A stretch of DNA of 64,000 nucleotides from Candidatus Palibaumannia cicadellinicola. Its GTDB lineage: Bacteria; Pseudomonadota; Gammaproteobacteria; Enterobacterales; Enterobacteriaceae. Every line of letters starts with the position of its first letter. Positions within the stretch are counted from its first letter, which is position 1. Shown piece by piece: positions 30,667-41,822 of the stretch. The translations under genes and the position numbers were made by a program. The stretch covers positions 682,001 through 746,000 of the forward strand of contig NZ_CP008985.1 of the NCBI RefSeq assembly GCF_000754265.1, written 5' to 3'. The notes beneath the pieces were generated by a model that ran no database searches, was not told the origin of the DNA, and saw nothing but the letters and a program-made list of their open reading frames with translations.

Positions 30667-32508
30667 TTAATCATCCAAAAAGCTACGCAGAACCTCAGAG
30701 CGGCTTGGATGGCGTAATTTCCGCAATGCCTTAGCTTCAATTTGCCGGATACGTTCACGAGTTACGTCAAATTGTTTACCTACTTCTTCTAATGTATGAT
30801 CTGTATTCATATCTATCCCGAAACGCATACGTAGTACTTTAGCTTCACGAGCGGTCAGACCAGCCAGTACGTCATGGGTAGCAGAACGTAGGCTTTCAGA
30901 AGTAGCTGATTCTAAAGGAAGCTCTAAGGTCGTATCCTCGATAAAATCACCTAAATGTGAATCTTCATCATCCCCAATCGGTGTTTCCATAGATAAAGGT
31001 TCTTTAGCTATTTTCAGTACCTTACGAATTTTATCTTCTGGCATCAACATACGTTCTGCTAGCTCTTCTGGTGTCGGTTCTCGTCCCATTTCCTGTAGCA
31101 TCTGCCGGGAAATCCTATTTAGCTTATTAATAGTCTCAATCATATGTACTGGAATGCGTATAGTACGTGCCTGATCAGCAATAGAACGAGTAATAGCCTG
31201 GCGGATCCACCAGGTAGCATAAGTAGAGAACTTATAGCCACGGCGATATTCAAATTTATCTACCGCCTTCATCAGACCAATGTTGCCTTCCTGGATCAAA
31301 TCAAGAAATTGCAGACCGCGGTTAGTATATTTCTTGGCGATAGAAATAACCAACCGTAAGTTAGCTTCTACCATTTCTTTCTTGGCGCGACGAGCTTTCG
31401 CTTCACCAATTGACATGCGGCGGTTAATTTCTTTTACCTGTTCGATGCTTAGGTCAGTTTCTTCTTCTATTTGGCGTAGTTTTTGCAAGCTCTCACGTAC
31501 GTCTTCATCTACTTTATGCAGTTTTTCAGACCATGGCTTGTTCATAGTAAGTGCTGTTTTGAACCAGGTTTCACTAGTTTCATTACCAGCAAATAGCTTG
31601 ACAAAGTTTTTCTTCGGCATTTTGCTGATTTCGACACATAGCTTCATGATCAAACGTTCTTGAGTACGCACTCGATCCATCATAGCGCGCATGTTCTTGA
31701 CGAGATAGTCAAACTGTTTTGGCACCAAATGAAACTGCTTGAAGATCTCGGATAGCTTGATAATTTCTTCTATGGCTTTGGTATGACTGCGGCCTTTGGT
31801 CTGAATAATATTACGAGTTATTTCATATTGTTCGCGTAATTCGATAAATTTCTGGTGGGCAAGTTCAGTATCGATGCTACTATCTTCGTTAGTATGATCG
31901 TCATCAACGTCCTCTTCTTCTTCGTCATCGTTGATGTCTGAAGGTAGTTCTGAACTCATATGGCGAGAGGTCGACGCTATGTCGACTTCTTCCGCATGAG
32001 CATCGACAAAGTCTGTTATGAGATCTGCTAAACGAACTTCACCAGATTTGACGCGATCATACTGTTTAAGTAGATACGTGATAGCTTCAGGATACTCAGC
32101 AACAGAAGATTGCACCTGATTAATACCATCTTCTATACGTTTCGCAATATCAATTTCACCTTCGCGGGTCAGTAGCTCTACAGTGCCCATTTCGCGCATA
32201 TACATGCGAACAGGATCAGTAGTACGCCCGATTTCTGACTCTACGCTAGATAGTACCTGGGCGGCTGCTTCTACAGCATCTTCATCAGTATCGGAGGTCG
32301 TTTCAGCTAAAAGAAGGTCATCAGCGTCTGGTGCTTCTTCCATGACTTGGATGCCCATATCATTAATCATCTGGATGATATCTTCTATCTGATCAGAGTC
32401 AACAATATCTTCCGGTAAGTGGTCGTTGACCTCAGCAAAAGTCAAATAGCCTTGCTCTTTACCACGTGTGACAAGTAACTTTAGCTGTGAATGCTGGTTT
32501 TGTTCCAT
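30667..32508 (-). CDS. rpoD: RNA polymerase sigma factor 70 (RpoD)
   Basis: This is the housekeeping sigma factor. It has 613 residues, the same as E. coli. Region 1.1 is present, region 1.2 reads [20 protein letters not shown], and an acidic non-conserved insert lies around residues 185-215 ([11 protein letters not shown]). Region 2 has [19 protein letters not shown] and [19 protein letters not shown], and region 4.2 has [18 protein letters not shown]. The presence of sigma32-type promoters in the same window implies rpoH is also kept elsewhere. It is the last gene of rpsU-dnaG-rpoD, 35 bases behind dnaG. Confidence 0.99.
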   Translation of the reverse strand: MEQNQHSQLKLLVTRGKEQGYLTFAEVNDHLPEDIVDSDQIEDIIQMINDMGIQVMEEAPDADDLLLAETTSDTDEDAVEAAAQVLSSVESEIGRTTDPVRMYMREMGTVELLTREGEIDIAKRIEDGINQVQSSVAEYPEAITYLLKQYDRVKSGEVRLADLITDFVDAHAEEVDIASTSRHMSSELPSDINDDEEEEDVDDDHTNEDSSIDTELAHQKFIELREQYEITRNIIQTKGRSHTKAIEEIIKLSEIFKQFHLVPKQFDYLVKNMRAMMDRVRTQERLIMKLCVEISKMPKKNFVKLFAGNETSETWFKTALTMNKPWSEKLHKVDEDVRESLQKLRQIEEETDLSIEQVKEINRRMSIGEAKARRAKKEMVEANLRLVISIAKKYTNRGLQFLDLIQEGNIGLMKAVDKFEYRRGYKFSTYATWWIRQAITRSIADQARTIRIPVHMIETINKLNRISRQMLQEMGREPTPEELAERMLMPEDKIRKVLKIAKEPLSMETPIGDDEDSHLGDFIEDTTLELPLESATSESLRSATHDVLAGLTAREAKVLRMRFGIDMNTDHTLEEVGKQFDVTRERIRQIEAKALRKLRHPSRSEVLRSFLDD

Positions 32509-32543
32509 AACAAGGTATCCACATATCAGAGTAACATGCTCTT

Positions 32544-34301
32544 TTATTGATCTTTTTTTGCTAATGCTTGATTAAGCGACCAAAGTTCTTTACGCTCTTC
32601 AGCAGTCAGACCATGCGTTCGGTCAAGAGCAATAAGGGCTTCTTGGCGTTGTTCAAGTATAGAGTCGTACAGACTCGTCAATGCATCGACAAACGTTGTT
32701 TCGATCATATCTTCTATGATCATGTGGTTCCAGGTTACTAAAGTTTCAAGTTGTGAGTAAAATTTATTATTACGATAAAACTCTAACAACTGTCCTGTAG
32801 TTAACCACGGCTGTGTTTGGCAAGTTTTCACTAAGTTAATAAACAGCATTACTCCTGGCTGTTTCGCTTGCTCTAGTCCCTGAATGATCGGAACCAAGGT
32901 GGAAAGCCATGGATTTTGCACTAGTAATCCTATCAGGATACGCATAGTTGTGCATTTCATCCGCGGCTGTCGCCAAATATATGCTTGCCTTACTTTTTTA
33001 TTAGGTAGCAGGAGTTTTTCCAGCTGGCTATCGTCAATAAGACCAAGTTTATGACCTAATTGCTGCCGAAGACATATACGTAGGATACTACCTGGTATTT
33101 GATGGATCAGGGGTAATGCCAGTGCACTCAGTTTAGCACGACCGTCTAGATTACTAAGGTCAACCTGTTGCATTAACGTTTCAAACAAAAATTTAGATAG
33201 TGGCTGTGCCTGTTCAATACATTGTTCGAATGCTGTTTGACCAATTTTACGTACTAGCGTATCAGGATCTTCCCCCTCAGACAAAAACATAAAGCGCAAT
33301 TGACGCCCGTCTATTAGGTAGGGTAGAGCGTTTTCTAGTGTCCTCCAGGCTGCCTCCTGTCCTGCACGATCTCCATCATAACAGCAAATGACTTGATCGG
33401 TGGTACGATATAGTAACTGAATATGTTCGGTAGTTGTTGCGGTGCCAAGGGATGCAACCGCATAATCTATACCAAACTGCGTCAAAGTCACTACATCCAT
33501 ATAGCCTTCTACAACTAATACCCGAGATAATTTAGTATGTTTCTGTTGTGCTTCATACAGGCCGTATAACTGGCGGCTTTTATGAAAAATATCAGTTTCT
33601 GGTGAATTTAGGTACTTAGGCTGACCTTCTCCGAGAATACGGCCGCCAAAGGCTATGATTCGCCCACGCTTGTCACGAAGAGGAAAAATAACTCGATTAC
33701 GAAAACGATCATAAGTATCGCCGTTATTATTTTGAATCACCATGCCGGCTGCTTTGAGCAAGGTTATTTCTTCAGCTGAACGACCGAAGTACTTGATCAT
33801 GTTGTTCCAGCCCGGCGGCGCAAAGCCGATCGCAAAATTATTGATGACGATTTCACTCAGACCGCGTTGTTGAAGATAGTTATGAACTAACATTGCCTGT
33901 TTATTTAGCGATTGCTGATAAAATTTACTGAGCTGATTCATAAGCTTATAAAGGCTCTGGCGCGAATGCAACTTCTGCTGCCAATTGGAACTAAAATGCG
34001 CTTCGTATGGGACATTTAAGCCACATATTGTGGCTAATTCTTCAATAGATTCTAGAAACTCTAGACGATCATAATTCATCAGAAAATCGATGGCGTTACC
34101 ATGAGAGCCGCAGCTGAAACAGTGATAAAATTGCTTTTCACTACTAACGTTAAACGAAGGGATTTTATCATGATGGAACGGACAGCAAGCAATAAAATGC
34201 TTACCCTGCTTTTTTAGCTTAACTCGTGCATCAATTAGGTCAACGATGTCAGTACGTGCCAATAAACTATTGATAAATGTACGTGGAATTCGTCCAGCCA
34301 T
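32544..34301 (-). CDS. dnaG: DNA primase
   Basis: DnaG lays RNA primers at the replication fork. From the ATG at 34301 it has 585 residues (E. coli 581) and begins [20 protein letters not shown]. The frame extends 22 codons upstream, but that part runs through a hairpin and has no similarity. The N-terminal zinc finger (CPFHHDK, then [11 protein letters not shown]), the toprim core ([14 protein letters not shown] and CYDGDRAG) and the C-terminal DnaB-interacting helical domain are present. It is the middle gene of the macromolecular synthesis operon. Confidence 0.98.
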   Translation of the reverse strand: MAGRIPRTFINSLLARTDIVDLIDARVKLKKQGKHFIACCPFHHDKIPSFNVSSEKQFYHCFSCGSHGNAIDFLMNYDRLEFLESIEELATICGLNVPYEAHFSSNWQQKLHSRQSLYKLMNQLSKFYQQSLNKQAMLVHNYLQQRGLSEIVINNFAIGFAPPGWNNMIKYFGRSAEEITLLKAAGMVIQNNNGDTYDRFRNRVIFPLRDKRGRIIAFGGRILGEGQPKYLNSPETDIFHKSRQLYGLYEAQQKHTKLSRVLVVEGYMDVVTLTQFGIDYAVASLGTATTTEHIQLLYRTTDQVICCYDGDRAGQEAAWRTLENALPYLIDGRQLRFMFLSEGEDPDTLVRKIGQTAFEQCIEQAQPLSKFLFETLMQQVDLSNLDGRAKLSALALPLIHQIPGSILRICLRQQLGHKLGLIDDSQLEKLLLPNKKVRQAYIWRQPRMKCTTMRILIGLLVQNPWLSTLVPIIQGLEQAKQPGVMLFINLVKTCQTQPWLTTGQLLEFYRNNKFYSQLETLVTWNHMIIEDMIETTFVDALTSLYDSILEQRQEALIALDRTHGLTAEERKELWSLNQALAKKDQ

Positions 34302-34337
34302 AAGCTCTATAAAATTAGCTCTAAAACTTAAACAAGC

Positions 34338-34361
34338 TACTACATCTACACAGATGTAGTA
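34338..34361 (-). terminator. Hairpin in the rpsU-dnaG gap (candidate attenuator T1)
   Basis: TACTACATCT and AGATGTAGTA form a perfect 10-bp stem with a 4-base loop. It lies 36 bases before the dnaG start and after rpsU. E. coli has a partial terminator (T1) at this position that lets S21 be made in excess over primase. The T-run after the stem is weak (GCTTGTTT), consistent with partial termination. Confidence 0.6.
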
Positions 34362-34424
34362 ACACAATCTAGCGAAGGTATAACATGGCAGAAGTATACT
34401 CTTATCTAAAAAATGTTAATTAAC

Positions 34425-34691
<267 letters not shown>

Positions 34692-34838
34692 TTACTATTT
34701 CTTAAATCGTACTGAATTTTACTTTAAGTATGCTTCTTTTGTAAAGTAATGATATTTTTGACTTGGAATATTGCTGATTGATTTACCAATTTTAGTGTAA
34801 GTGCAAATATATTATATTTAATAGGAATGATAAAAATT

Positions 34839-35870
34839 ATGCCAGTATTAGGTATTGAGACTTCCTGTGATGAAACTGGCGTGGCAATTTATGATGATCA
34901 GCAAGGGCTACTAGCGAATCAAATTTACAGCCAGGTGAGACTACATGCAGATTATGGCGGTGTGGTACCTGAACTAGCGTCTCGTGATCACGTACGAAAA
35001 ACAGTGCCTTTAATTCAAGCAGCACTATTAGAGGCTGGACTACAGGCAAAAGATATCAACGGAGTTGCGTATACCGCTGGACCAGGACTAGTTAGCGCGC
35101 TGATGGTAGGAGCTACCGTAGGATGCGCGCTAGCCTATGCATGGAGGGTACCGGATATAGCTGTGCACCATATGGAAGGTCATTTGCTAGCACCGATGTT
35201 GGAGGCTAATCCTCCAGATTTTCCTTTTGCCGCGCTGTTAGTATCTGGTGCGCATACTCAACTTATAGCGGTAACAGGCATCGGTGAATATCAATTACTA
35301 GGTGAGTCTATAGATGATGCTGCAGGTGAGGTATTTGATAAGATAGCTAAGCTACTTGGTCTCGATTATCCAGGAGGACCTCTGTTATCACTAATAGCAC
35401 AACAAGGCGTTGCAGGACGCTATACTTTTCCGCGGCCTATGACTGACCGCCCTGGTCTGAATTTCAGTTTCTCTGGATTAAAAACCTTTGCTGCTAATAC
35501 AATAAATGCGGTCGCTAGGAATGCACAGACTGATGCCGATGTGGCGCGGGCATTCGAAGATGCGGTAGTAGATACGTTAGCAATTAAATGCCGCCGTGCG
35601 CTAGATCAAACTGGTTTACAAAGACTAGTAATTGCAGGCGGCGTTAGCGCTAACCAGACGCTACGTACGCGTATGAAGGAGATGATCGAACAACGGGGAA
35701 AGGGAGAGAAAGTATTTTACGCACGACCTGAGTTATGTACTGATAATGGTGCAATGATCGCATACGTTGGCATGGTACGGTTACCATCCTGTACCAAGAG
35801 AAAGAGTCAATTAGCAGTCACAGTACGCCCACGTTGGCCACTAGAAGAGTTAACAACCGTAAGAACCTAA
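34839..35870 (+). CDS. tsaD: tRNA N6-threonylcarbamoyladenosine transferase TsaD
   Basis: TsaD, with TsaB and TsaE, transfers the threonylcarbamoyl group to A37 of ANN-decoding tRNAs. From the ATG at 34839 it has 343 residues (E. coli 337) and starts [14 protein letters not shown]; an ATG four codons earlier (34827) is possible but sits directly on the AGGA. The metal-binding HHMEGH motif is intact (about residue 111), as are [14 protein letters not shown] and [11 protein letters not shown]. One oddity is SGAHTQ where E. coli has SGGHTQ. It is divergent from rpsU. Confidence 0.96.
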   Translation: MPVLGIETSCDETGVAIYDDQQGLLANQIYSQVRLHADYGGVVPELASRDHVRKTVPLIQAALLEAGLQAKDINGVAYTAGPGLVSALMVGATVGCALAYAWRVPDIAVHHMEGHLLAPMLEANPPDFPFAALLVSGAHTQLIAVTGIGEYQLLGESIDDAAGEVFDKIAKLLGLDYPGGPLLSLIAQQGVAGRYTFPRPMTDRPGLNFSFSGLKTFAANTINAVARNAQTDADVARAFEDAVVDTLAIKCRRALDQTGLQRLVIAGGVSANQTLRTRMKEMIEQRGKGEKVFYARPELCTDNGAMIAYVGMVRLPSCTKRKSQLAVTVRPRWPLEELTTVRT

Positions 35871-35923
35871 TCAATTTGTTCAGACAAAAAATTATATTTG
35901 TGACATATCATGGAATTTAACAC

Positions 35924-36280
35924 GTGGATATTATCTTTATTGAACAATTAACCGTAATGGCCTTCATTGGTGTTTATGACTGGGAGCAGCAATATTTGCA
36001 AAAGTTAGTTTTCGATTTAGAACTTGGCTGGGATAACCTACCAGCAGCGCGTAGCGACAATATATCTGATAGTCTGAGCTATACCGATGTTAGCGAAACT
36101 GTATTGTCTTTAGTTAGTAGTAATTGTTTTACACTGATAGAACGAGTGGCCGAAGAGGTAGCGGAACTACTAATCACTAAATTTTCTCTCACCTGGGTAC
36201 GCATTAAAGTAACTAAACCAGGAGCTGTGCCGCAGGCGGCAAGCGTCGGCGTCATTATTCAGCGTGGACAGAAAAAATGA
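35924..36280 (+). CDS. folB: Dihydroneopterin aldolase
   Basis: FolB cleaves dihydroneopterin to hydroxymethyl-dihydropterin in folate synthesis. It has 118 residues (E. coli 122). It starts at GTG with MDIIFIEQLTVMAFIGVYDWE, matching E. coli, after a GGAAT site. Conserved residues in SYTDVSETV, ERVAEEVAELL and VTKPGAVPQA are present. It lies between tsaD and uppP; E. coli has the same order with plsY (ygiH) in addition. With folP at 56705 it indicates a working folate route. Confidence 0.95.
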   Translation: MDIIFIEQLTVMAFIGVYDWEQQYLQKLVFDLELGWDNLPAARSDNISDSLSYTDVSETVLSLVSSNCFTLIERVAEEVAELLITKFSLTWVRIKVTKPGAVPQAASVGVIIQRGQKK

Positions 36281-36316
36281 CATCTTTTGATCGTTATGAT
36301 TTGAGGTAAATGTAAT

Positions 36317-37126
36317 ATGGCAGATATGCACTGGTTAGTAATTGCGTTGATACTTGGCCTAGTAGAAGGAGTAACAGAATTTTTACCTATCTCCTCTACC
36401 GGACATATGATATTAGTAAGTAATTTACTAGGATTAAATGACGATAAGACGAAGACCTTTGAGATTATGATCCAACTTGGCCCCATTTTAGCGGTAGTTG
36501 TCATTTTCTGGCGTCGGTTATTTAGTCTGATCGGCATCAACTTTAATAGTGTCAGTAGCGATCGTAGGTTGCATCTCAATCATATTATACTGGGCATAGT
36601 ACCATCTGTAGTATTTGGATTAATGTTTCACAAAAAAATCAAATCTCTTTTTGAACCAAAATACGTGATGTATGCGTTGGTTGTTGGTAGTCTGTTACTA
36701 CTAGCAGGTCAATGGCTGAATCCTAGAAAACCCCGCGCTACTAGTATTGACGATATTAGCTATCGACAAGCTTTTTTTATCGGCTGTTTTCAATGTTTTG
36801 CTTTATGGCCTGGTTTCTCACGTTCTGGTGCGACAATTAGTGGTGGCTTATTGGTAGGAGTAAGCCGTGATGCTGCGTTTGAGTTTTCCTTTATTCTAGC
36901 TGTGCCGATGATATTAGGAGCTACAATATTAGATGTATATAAAAGCTTACCTTGTTTATTCTGGCAAGATTGGCCAATGTTCATCGTTGGTTTGTTCACG
37001 GCGTTTATTGTAGCCCTGATTACTATTCAATTCTTCTGGCATATTATTAAGTCCATATCCTTAGTTCCTTTTGTTCTCTATCGCTTTCTACTTGTAACTC
37101 TTTTCTACTGGGTTTTAATATATTAG
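36317..37126 (+). CDS. uppP: Undecaprenyl-diphosphatase UppP (BacA)
   Basis: UppP dephosphorylates undecaprenyl diphosphate to recycle the lipid carrier for peptidoglycan. It has 269 residues (E. coli 273) with about eight membrane segments. The two catalytic motifs are intact: [15 protein letters not shown] near the N-terminus and [13 protein letters not shown] around residue 165. It supports continued wall synthesis together with dacB and glmM. The gene converges on cca; a 6-bp stem with a 3-base loop (37132-37146) in the gap is too weak to call as a terminator. Confidence 0.96.
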   Translation: MADMHWLVIALILGLVEGVTEFLPISSTGHMILVSNLLGLNDDKTKTFEIMIQLGPILAVVVIFWRRLFSLIGINFNSVSSDRRLHLNHIILGIVPSVVFGLMFHKKIKSLFEPKYVMYALVVGSLLLLAGQWLNPRKPRATSIDDISYRQAFFIGCFQCFALWPGFSRSGATISGGLLVGVSRDAAFEFSFILAVPMILGATILDVYKSLPCLFWQDWPMFIVGLFTAFIVALITIQFFWHIIKSISLVPFVLYRFLLVTLFYWVLIY

Positions 37127-37189
37127 GGATTAGGATATCGTATCCTCTATCCGGTTTATGCTACTAAATTATCGTATAGTGAAGTAAAT

Positions 37190-38416
37190 TTAATACCTAC
37201 CCTGTTGCTTCCATCTTGCTATTGCACGCTGACGTTGCTGACGCAACTGTTCTCCAATTTGTTGGCCGGTAAAACCATTATCTACAACCTCGCGCGACGT
37301 AATAGAAGAGGCTATGCGGTAGGCTTCACGCAGTAATTCGCCCTGGGGATAGGGATGATTTTCAAACCCGGTGCGCCCACGGGCATCTGCTGTACTAATG
37401 AGGATCATCTGTTCTAGACGCTCAGGACGACGCCAGACATCGATAGCATAAAAAAATGTTATTAGCTTCTTCGGCGTTAGCTTTGCTACGCAGTGCAGCA
37501 AATCATGATACTTAGTAACTATTATAGCCAAATTACGTAGTGAATTTGGCACCCGTAGACGTTTGCACAAAGAATTAACTAACTTGACTCCAGCAGGTCC
37601 GTGCCCATGATGACTAGGCCACTTATCGCGTGGAGTCAATCCTTTACCAACATCATGACAGAGCGAAGCAAAACGGACCGCGATATTGTCGGATAACTGC
37701 GCCGTCATTGCTACGGTCATTAGAGTATGAATACCAGTATCGATTTCTGGATGCCATTTAGCAGGTGCTGGGATACCAAAAAGTGTATCTAATTCAGGAA
37801 AAAGCGTCTTAAGAGCACCACAATCACGTAGAACCTGAAAATATATTTGCGGATTACGTGTAACTAGTGCTTTTTCTGTTTCTTTCCATACTCGCTCTGG
37901 CGATAGCAGTGGTAACTCACCAGTCATATGCTGCATCATAACTAATGTATCCGGCACGATACGGAAATTTAGGTGAGCTAGCTGTGCTGCAAATCGTGCG
38001 ACCCTAAGTACACGTAACGGATCTTCGTAGAAAGCTTCTGAGACATGGCGTAGCCAGCGTTGGTGAATATCACGCTGACCATGATAGGGATCAATCAATA
38101 ATCCCTGTGCATCGCAAGCTATCGCATTTATAGTAAGATCACGGCGCCGAAGATCTTCTTCTAACGTTATTTCTGGTGAAGCATAATAGGTAAAGCCGGT
38201 ATAACCACCCATTACTGACTTTTTTTCAAAACGTGCAAGTGCATATTCTTCCCCACTTTCGGGATGTAGGAACACCGGAAAATCTTTTCCAACTTGTTGA
38301 TATCCGGCCATGAGCATTTCTTGCCGTGTTGCGCCGATGACAACCCAATCCCGTTCTGCTACCGGAAGCTGCAGTAACCTGTTACGTACGGCACCGCCCA
38401 CCAGATATTTTTCCAA
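37190..38416 (-). CDS. cca: CCA-adding tRNA nucleotidyltransferase
   Basis: Cca adds or repairs the 3' CCA of tRNAs. It has 408 residues (E. coli 412). The nucleotidyltransferase head shows GGAVRNRLL and the ERDWVVIG metal-site text, then [12 protein letters not shown] and the R/D motif [17 protein letters not shown]-terminal HD phosphohydrolase domain follows ([14 protein letters not shown]). In E. coli this enzyme is mainly a repair enzyme, but here tRNA-Phe, tRNA-Leu(CAA) and the initiator tRNA lack an encoded CCA, so it should be essential (inferred). Confidence 0.97.
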   Translation of the reverse strand: MEKYLVGGAVRNRLLQLPVAERDWVVIGATRQEMLMAGYQQVGKDFPVFLHPESGEEYALARFEKKSVMGGYTGFTYYASPEITLEEDLRRRDLTINAIACDAQGLLIDPYHGQRDIHQRWLRHVSEAFYEDPLRVLRVARFAAQLAHLNFRIVPDTLVMMQHMTGELPLLSPERVWKETEKALVTRNPQIYFQVLRDCGALKTLFPELDTLFGIPAPAKWHPEIDTGIHTLMTVAMTAQLSDNIAVRFASLCHDVGKGLTPRDKWPSHHGHGPAGVKLVNSLCKRLRVPNSLRNLAIIVTKYHDLLHCVAKLTPKKLITFFYAIDVWRRPERLEQMILISTADARGRTGFENHPYPQGELLREAYRIASSITSREVVDNGFTGQQIGEQLRQQRQRAIARWKQQGRY

Positions 38417-38654
38417 ATTGATCTCCCTTCGACGTGTAGACGTATAATAGGTAATAGAAAAATGAAACGTATCTAGTTGGATATTGCTTTAAACATACAT
38501 ACTCTTTCCTATTAAAGCTTCATTAATTATGTCCGTTATTTTTAATGTTAATCTGAATTTAAATAGGATATAATCTAATCTTACTGTAATAAAATTAGTA
38601 GATTATGTCTGGTGGTAATGTGGTCGTTAATATCTAACTTTTAATCAAAGTACT

Positions 38655-38990
38655 CTATTTATTATTTTCCATGTTTTTTAAGGAATGTTTGCCCAGCGAG
38701 CATTCTTGTGGTGTATCAGGCGTAGTTTTTTCATCGCTGTCTTTCTTCATCAGCATCATTTCCAGCGCCTTCAGACGTAATTCTAATTGGCTAAGTTTTT
38801 CGCGGGTACGTAGTAGTACCTGGGTTTGTACATCAAATTTTTCACAGCTAATTAAATTCATACGATTAAACTGGTTTTGCAAAACCTGACGGATCTTTTT
38901 TTCTATATCGTCTCCTAGGTTGCGAATACTTTTAGGTAACGAATCATGAACTTGGAGAACAAGTGCTTCTATTTTTTGGGGATCTATCAT
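38655..38990 (-). CDS. ubiK: Ubiquinone biosynthesis accessory factor UbiK (YqiC)
   Basis: UbiK assists the late steps of aerobic ubiquinone synthesis together with UbiJ. It has 111 residues (E. coli 96). The N-terminus [19 protein letters not shown] and the block [19 protein letters not shown] match E. coli closely; the second half forms a coiled coil. The C-terminal tail (after residue 80) is longer and unrelated to E. coli. It is divergent from ribB, as in E. coli. The protein forms trimers and can bind membranes in other species. Confidence 0.92.
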   Translation of the reverse strand: MIDPQKIEALVLQVHDSLPKSIRNLGDDIEKKIRQVLQNQFNRMNLISCEKFDVQTQVLLRTREKLSQLELRLKALEMMLMKKDSDEKTTPDTPQECSLGKHSLKNMENNK

Positions 38991-39291
38991 AGTTAGTTCT
39001 CTAAACTAGTTAGAATAGAATTGGTTAAATGTAATGCTAGTTAAATTCAAAGAAAAACACTATAAAATATAACCATATTTTGTTACTAATTTTTCTATTT
39101 TTAATGAAACTGTTTTATTACATGGGAGGCTTTCATCATCCGCTGTCATTTTTCATGAAGTTTTATTAAATAATTTTACTAACTAAAATTAACCAGTACT
39201 CAATTACTTTACTTATACTGGTAATTTTTTTTACGTTTAAGCCTACCTTTTAGTTCTAGTAACCTATAATAATTTAGAGGTTGATCTTACC
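38991..39291. other. ubiK-ribB divergent spacer without recognisable FMN riboswitch
   Basis: This 301-base AT-rich spacer should carry the promoters of ubiK (-) and ribB (+). In E. coli the ribB side holds an FMN riboswitch; I looked for its conserved segments and found none intact. The only structured element seen is the hairpin with T-run at 39192-39232. Confidence 0.6.
39192..39232 (+). terminator. Terminator-like hairpin in the ribB leader
   Basis: ACCAGTA (39192-39198) pairs with TACTGGT (39216-39222) over 7 bp with a 17-base loop. It is followed by AA and eight T residues (39225-39232). It ends 59 bases before the ribB ATG on the ribB strand. No + strand gene lies upstream within 2 kb, so it would act in the ribB leader. 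Confidence 0.6.
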
Positions 39292-39933
39292 ATGAATAAG
39301 ATACTTTTTTCCCAATTCGGTACACCCATAGAACGCGTAGAAATAGCGCTTGGTGCTTTACGTCATGGCCGTGGTGTATTAGTACTAGATGATGAAGATC
39401 GGGAAAATGAAGGCGATATGATTTTTGCAGCAGAAAATATGACTATTGAGCAAATGGCACTTGCTATTCGTTATGGCAGCGGTATCGTATGCCTGTGTCT
39501 TACTGAAGAACGCCGTCAACAACTAGAGCTACCGATGATGGTAGAGCGCAATACTAGCCACTATAAAACCGCCTTCACCGTAACCATAGAAGCTGCAGAA
39601 GGTGTGACTACTGGTGTTTCTGCGGCTGATAGAATCACTACGATTCACGCAGCTATCAACGATGATGCTATACCATCAGATCTCAATCGCCCTGGGCATG
39701 TCTTCCCACTACTAGCTCAGCTAGGCGGTGTACTGAATCGGGGAGGGCATACCGAGGCAGCCATTGATTTAACCTCACTTGCTGGTCTTAAGCCTGCTGG
39801 CGTATTATGCGAAGTAACTAATCAAGATGGTAGCATGGCGCGGACATCAGAAATAATTGCCTTTAGCCATCAGCACAATATGCCAGTGCTCACCATAGAC
39901 GATTTGGTAGCCTATCGTCTAGCTTTGCTCTAG
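39292..39933 (+). CDS. ribB: 3,4-dihydroxy-2-butanone 4-phosphate synthase
   Basis: RibB converts ribulose 5-phosphate to dihydroxybutanone phosphate for riboflavin. It has 213 residues (E. coli 217) and is the stand-alone form without a fused RibA domain. Active-site text [28 protein letters not shown] and RPGHVFPL is intact, as is the [11 protein letters not shown] region. With ribD and ribH it gives three riboflavin genes in the window; ribA and riboflavin synthase would be elsewhere. A candidate terminator hairpin precedes it. Confidence 0.97.
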   Translation: MNKILFSQFGTPIERVEIALGALRHGRGVLVLDDEDRENEGDMIFAAENMTIEQMALAIRYGSGIVCLCLTEERRQQLELPMMVERNTSHYKTAFTVTIEAAEGVTTGVSAADRITTIHAAINDDAIPSDLNRPGHVFPLLAQLGGVLNRGGHTEAAIDLTSLAGLKPAGVLCEVTNQDGSMARTSEIIAFSHQHNMPVLTIDDLVAYRLALL

Positions 39934-40012
39934 CCAACTTTCATTATCAGGCTAAGTTATCGCTTTCAAGCACATTATGAGAAATTATAACTACAATAGA
40001 CAATGTTAATCT

Positions 40013-40840
40013 ATGGAAAGCCTGTTAAAACTTCCTGTAGCGTGTGGGGCTAATATCAGGATATTACAAATAACAGATACTCACTTGTTCGCAAGTAAGC
40101 ACGATACTTTACTTGGAGTAAAGACTTTCTATAGCTATAATGCAGTACTGGACGCAGTGCAAGCTACAGATGATCATTTTGATCTGGTAGTGGTAACCGG
40201 AGATCTGGCACAGGACTACTCACCTAATGCTTATCGTCACTTTGCTAGTGGTATGACGCGGCTGCCGGCACCATGTGTCTGGTTACCGGGTAATCACGAT
40301 TACCAACCGGTGATGGTGAATATTCTAGCTGAGTACGGGATTTCTCCGGCAAAACAAGTAATAATGGGTGAAAACTGGCAGCTTTTGCTACTTGATAGCC
40401 AGGTATATGGTGTACCATACGGCAAATTAAGCGACTACCAATTAAAATGGCTTGTCAAAATTTTAGTACAGCAGCCGCTGCGCCATACCATACTTTTGCT
40501 ACATCATCACCCTTGTCCTTCAGGATCTATCTGGCTAGACCAGCATCGCCTAGGTAATGCCCACAGATTGGCAGAGGTACTACAGCAGCATCCCTTAGTT
40601 CATACTCTGCTATGCGGTCATATTCATCAAGAGCTAGATGTAAACTGGCAAGGACGACGTGTGCTGGCTTCGCCCTCAACTTGCGTACAGTTCAAACCGC
40701 ATCATACTAGCTTCACTATCGATACAGTAGGTCCTGGCTGGCGTTATCTTGACCTTACTTTGGAGGGAGATGTTTATACTGAAGTGCGTCGATTGACGAG
40801 TCATGAGTACCTACCTGACATTAATAACGAAGGCTACTAA
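40013..40840 (+). CDS. cpdA: 3',5'-cyclic-AMP phosphodiesterase CpdA
   Basis: CpdA hydrolyses cAMP and belongs to the calcineurin-like metallophosphoesterases. It has 275 residues, the E. coli length. All metal-binding blocks are visible in order: ITDTHLF, VTGDLAQD, PGNHDYQP, LHHHPCP and CGHIHQELD. The start MESLLKLPVACG matches E. coli MESLLTLPLAG. Its retention suggests cAMP signalling, or a wider phosphoesterase role, remains; no crp or cyaA is in the window. Confidence 0.95.
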   Translation: MESLLKLPVACGANIRILQITDTHLFASKHDTLLGVKTFYSYNAVLDAVQATDDHFDLVVVTGDLAQDYSPNAYRHFASGMTRLPAPCVWLPGNHDYQPVMVNILAEYGISPAKQVIMGENWQLLLLDSQVYGVPYGKLSDYQLKWLVKILVQQPLRHTILLLHHHPCPSGSIWLDQHRLGNAHRLAEVLQQHPLVHTLLCGHIHQELDVNWQGRRVLASPSTCVQFKPHHTSFTIDTVGPGWRYLDLTLEGDVYTEVRRLTSHEYLPDINNEGY

Positions 40841-40877
40841 ATTATGCCTATCTTATCGTATTATTCTATGAACTTAC

Positions 40878-41615
40878 TTATATAACGTGAGACTCATATT
40901 TAGCAACTTCTGCGTTTAGTTCATCGATCTTGTTTTTCATTATTTCACGACAGTATTTAGTCAATCCTCGTACCTGTTTCCTACTATAGTCTTGGGTATC
41001 TATAGGTGGAAGAATTTCGATAATAACGATCCCATTAGACCAGCGGTTAAGCTTAATCTTATCGGTAGTATTGGAGACGCAAATTGGTACGATTGGCACT
41101 TCAGCTGCAATAGCAGTGTAAAAAGCACCAGTTTTGAACGGTAGCAGTCCGCGTCCGCGGTTGCGAGTTCCTTCTGGAAATATCCAAATAGATATGTTAC
41201 GTTTTTTCATACTATCGACAATCTGGCTTAGTATCTTATGGGCACGAGTGCCGTTATCACGATCAATAAGTAAATTACCGGTGAGCCAATAAAGTGGACC
41301 AAAAAGTGGGATCCACAGTAGGCTTTTTTTACCAACGGTAACCGTCCGCGGTTGTACTACATAGGCGGCGGTCACCATATCGTAATAGTTTTGATGATTA
41401 GCGATATAGATGCAATTTTGCGGTAAAGTTACTTTTTGAGGAAAACGTACCTCAATTTTGATTCCAAATAGGGGTGCCATACGCCCAAACCAACGGCCGA
41501 ATGCCGCAACATGACGAGGATTACGCGGGCTAAAGAGACAATAAATTAAGCCTAATATGCAGATCATAATAGAGAATAGTACCACCAAAAAGGCGCGAAC
41601 AATAGCTAGTAGCAT
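40878..41615 (-). CDS. plsC: 1-acyl-sn-glycerol-3-phosphate acyltransferase
   Basis: PlsC adds the second acyl chain to make phosphatidic acid in the inner membrane. It has 245 residues, as in E. coli. An N-terminal membrane segment (residues 5-27) is followed by the acyltransferase motifs NHQNYYD (HX4D, motif I), GNLLIDRDNGTRA (motif II), FPEGTRNRGRG (motif III) and VPIVPICVS (motif IV). It converges on cpdA with a 37-base gap. In E. coli plsC is next to parC, which is not in this window. Confidence 0.96.
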   Translation of the reverse strand: MLLAIVRAFLVVLFSIMICILGLIYCLFSPRNPRHVAAFGRWFGRMAPLFGIKIEVRFPQKVTLPQNCIYIANHQNYYDMVTAAYVVQPRTVTVGKKSLLWIPLFGPLYWLTGNLLIDRDNGTRAHKILSQIVDSMKKRNISIWIFPEGTRNRGRGLLPFKTGAFYTAIAAEVPIVPICVSNTTDKIKLNRWSNGIVIIEILPPIDTQDYSRKQVRGLTKYCREIMKNKIDELNAEVAKYESHVI

Positions 41616-41822
41616 GTTTACCTCTTAACTCTCTGATCTACTGTAACTAGAATATCGTACTCAAATTTTATACTAGTTAGGAATACTTTAGTCGGAAGCT
41701 GATAAAGCAGCTTACAGCGCATCTTTTAGATCAGTTAGCAGCTTAATTGATTGATGTTGAAAATCACAGTAAAAAATATAATATACTCGTTAGTAGTAAT
41801 ATTTTTATATTTTTCAGAGGAT

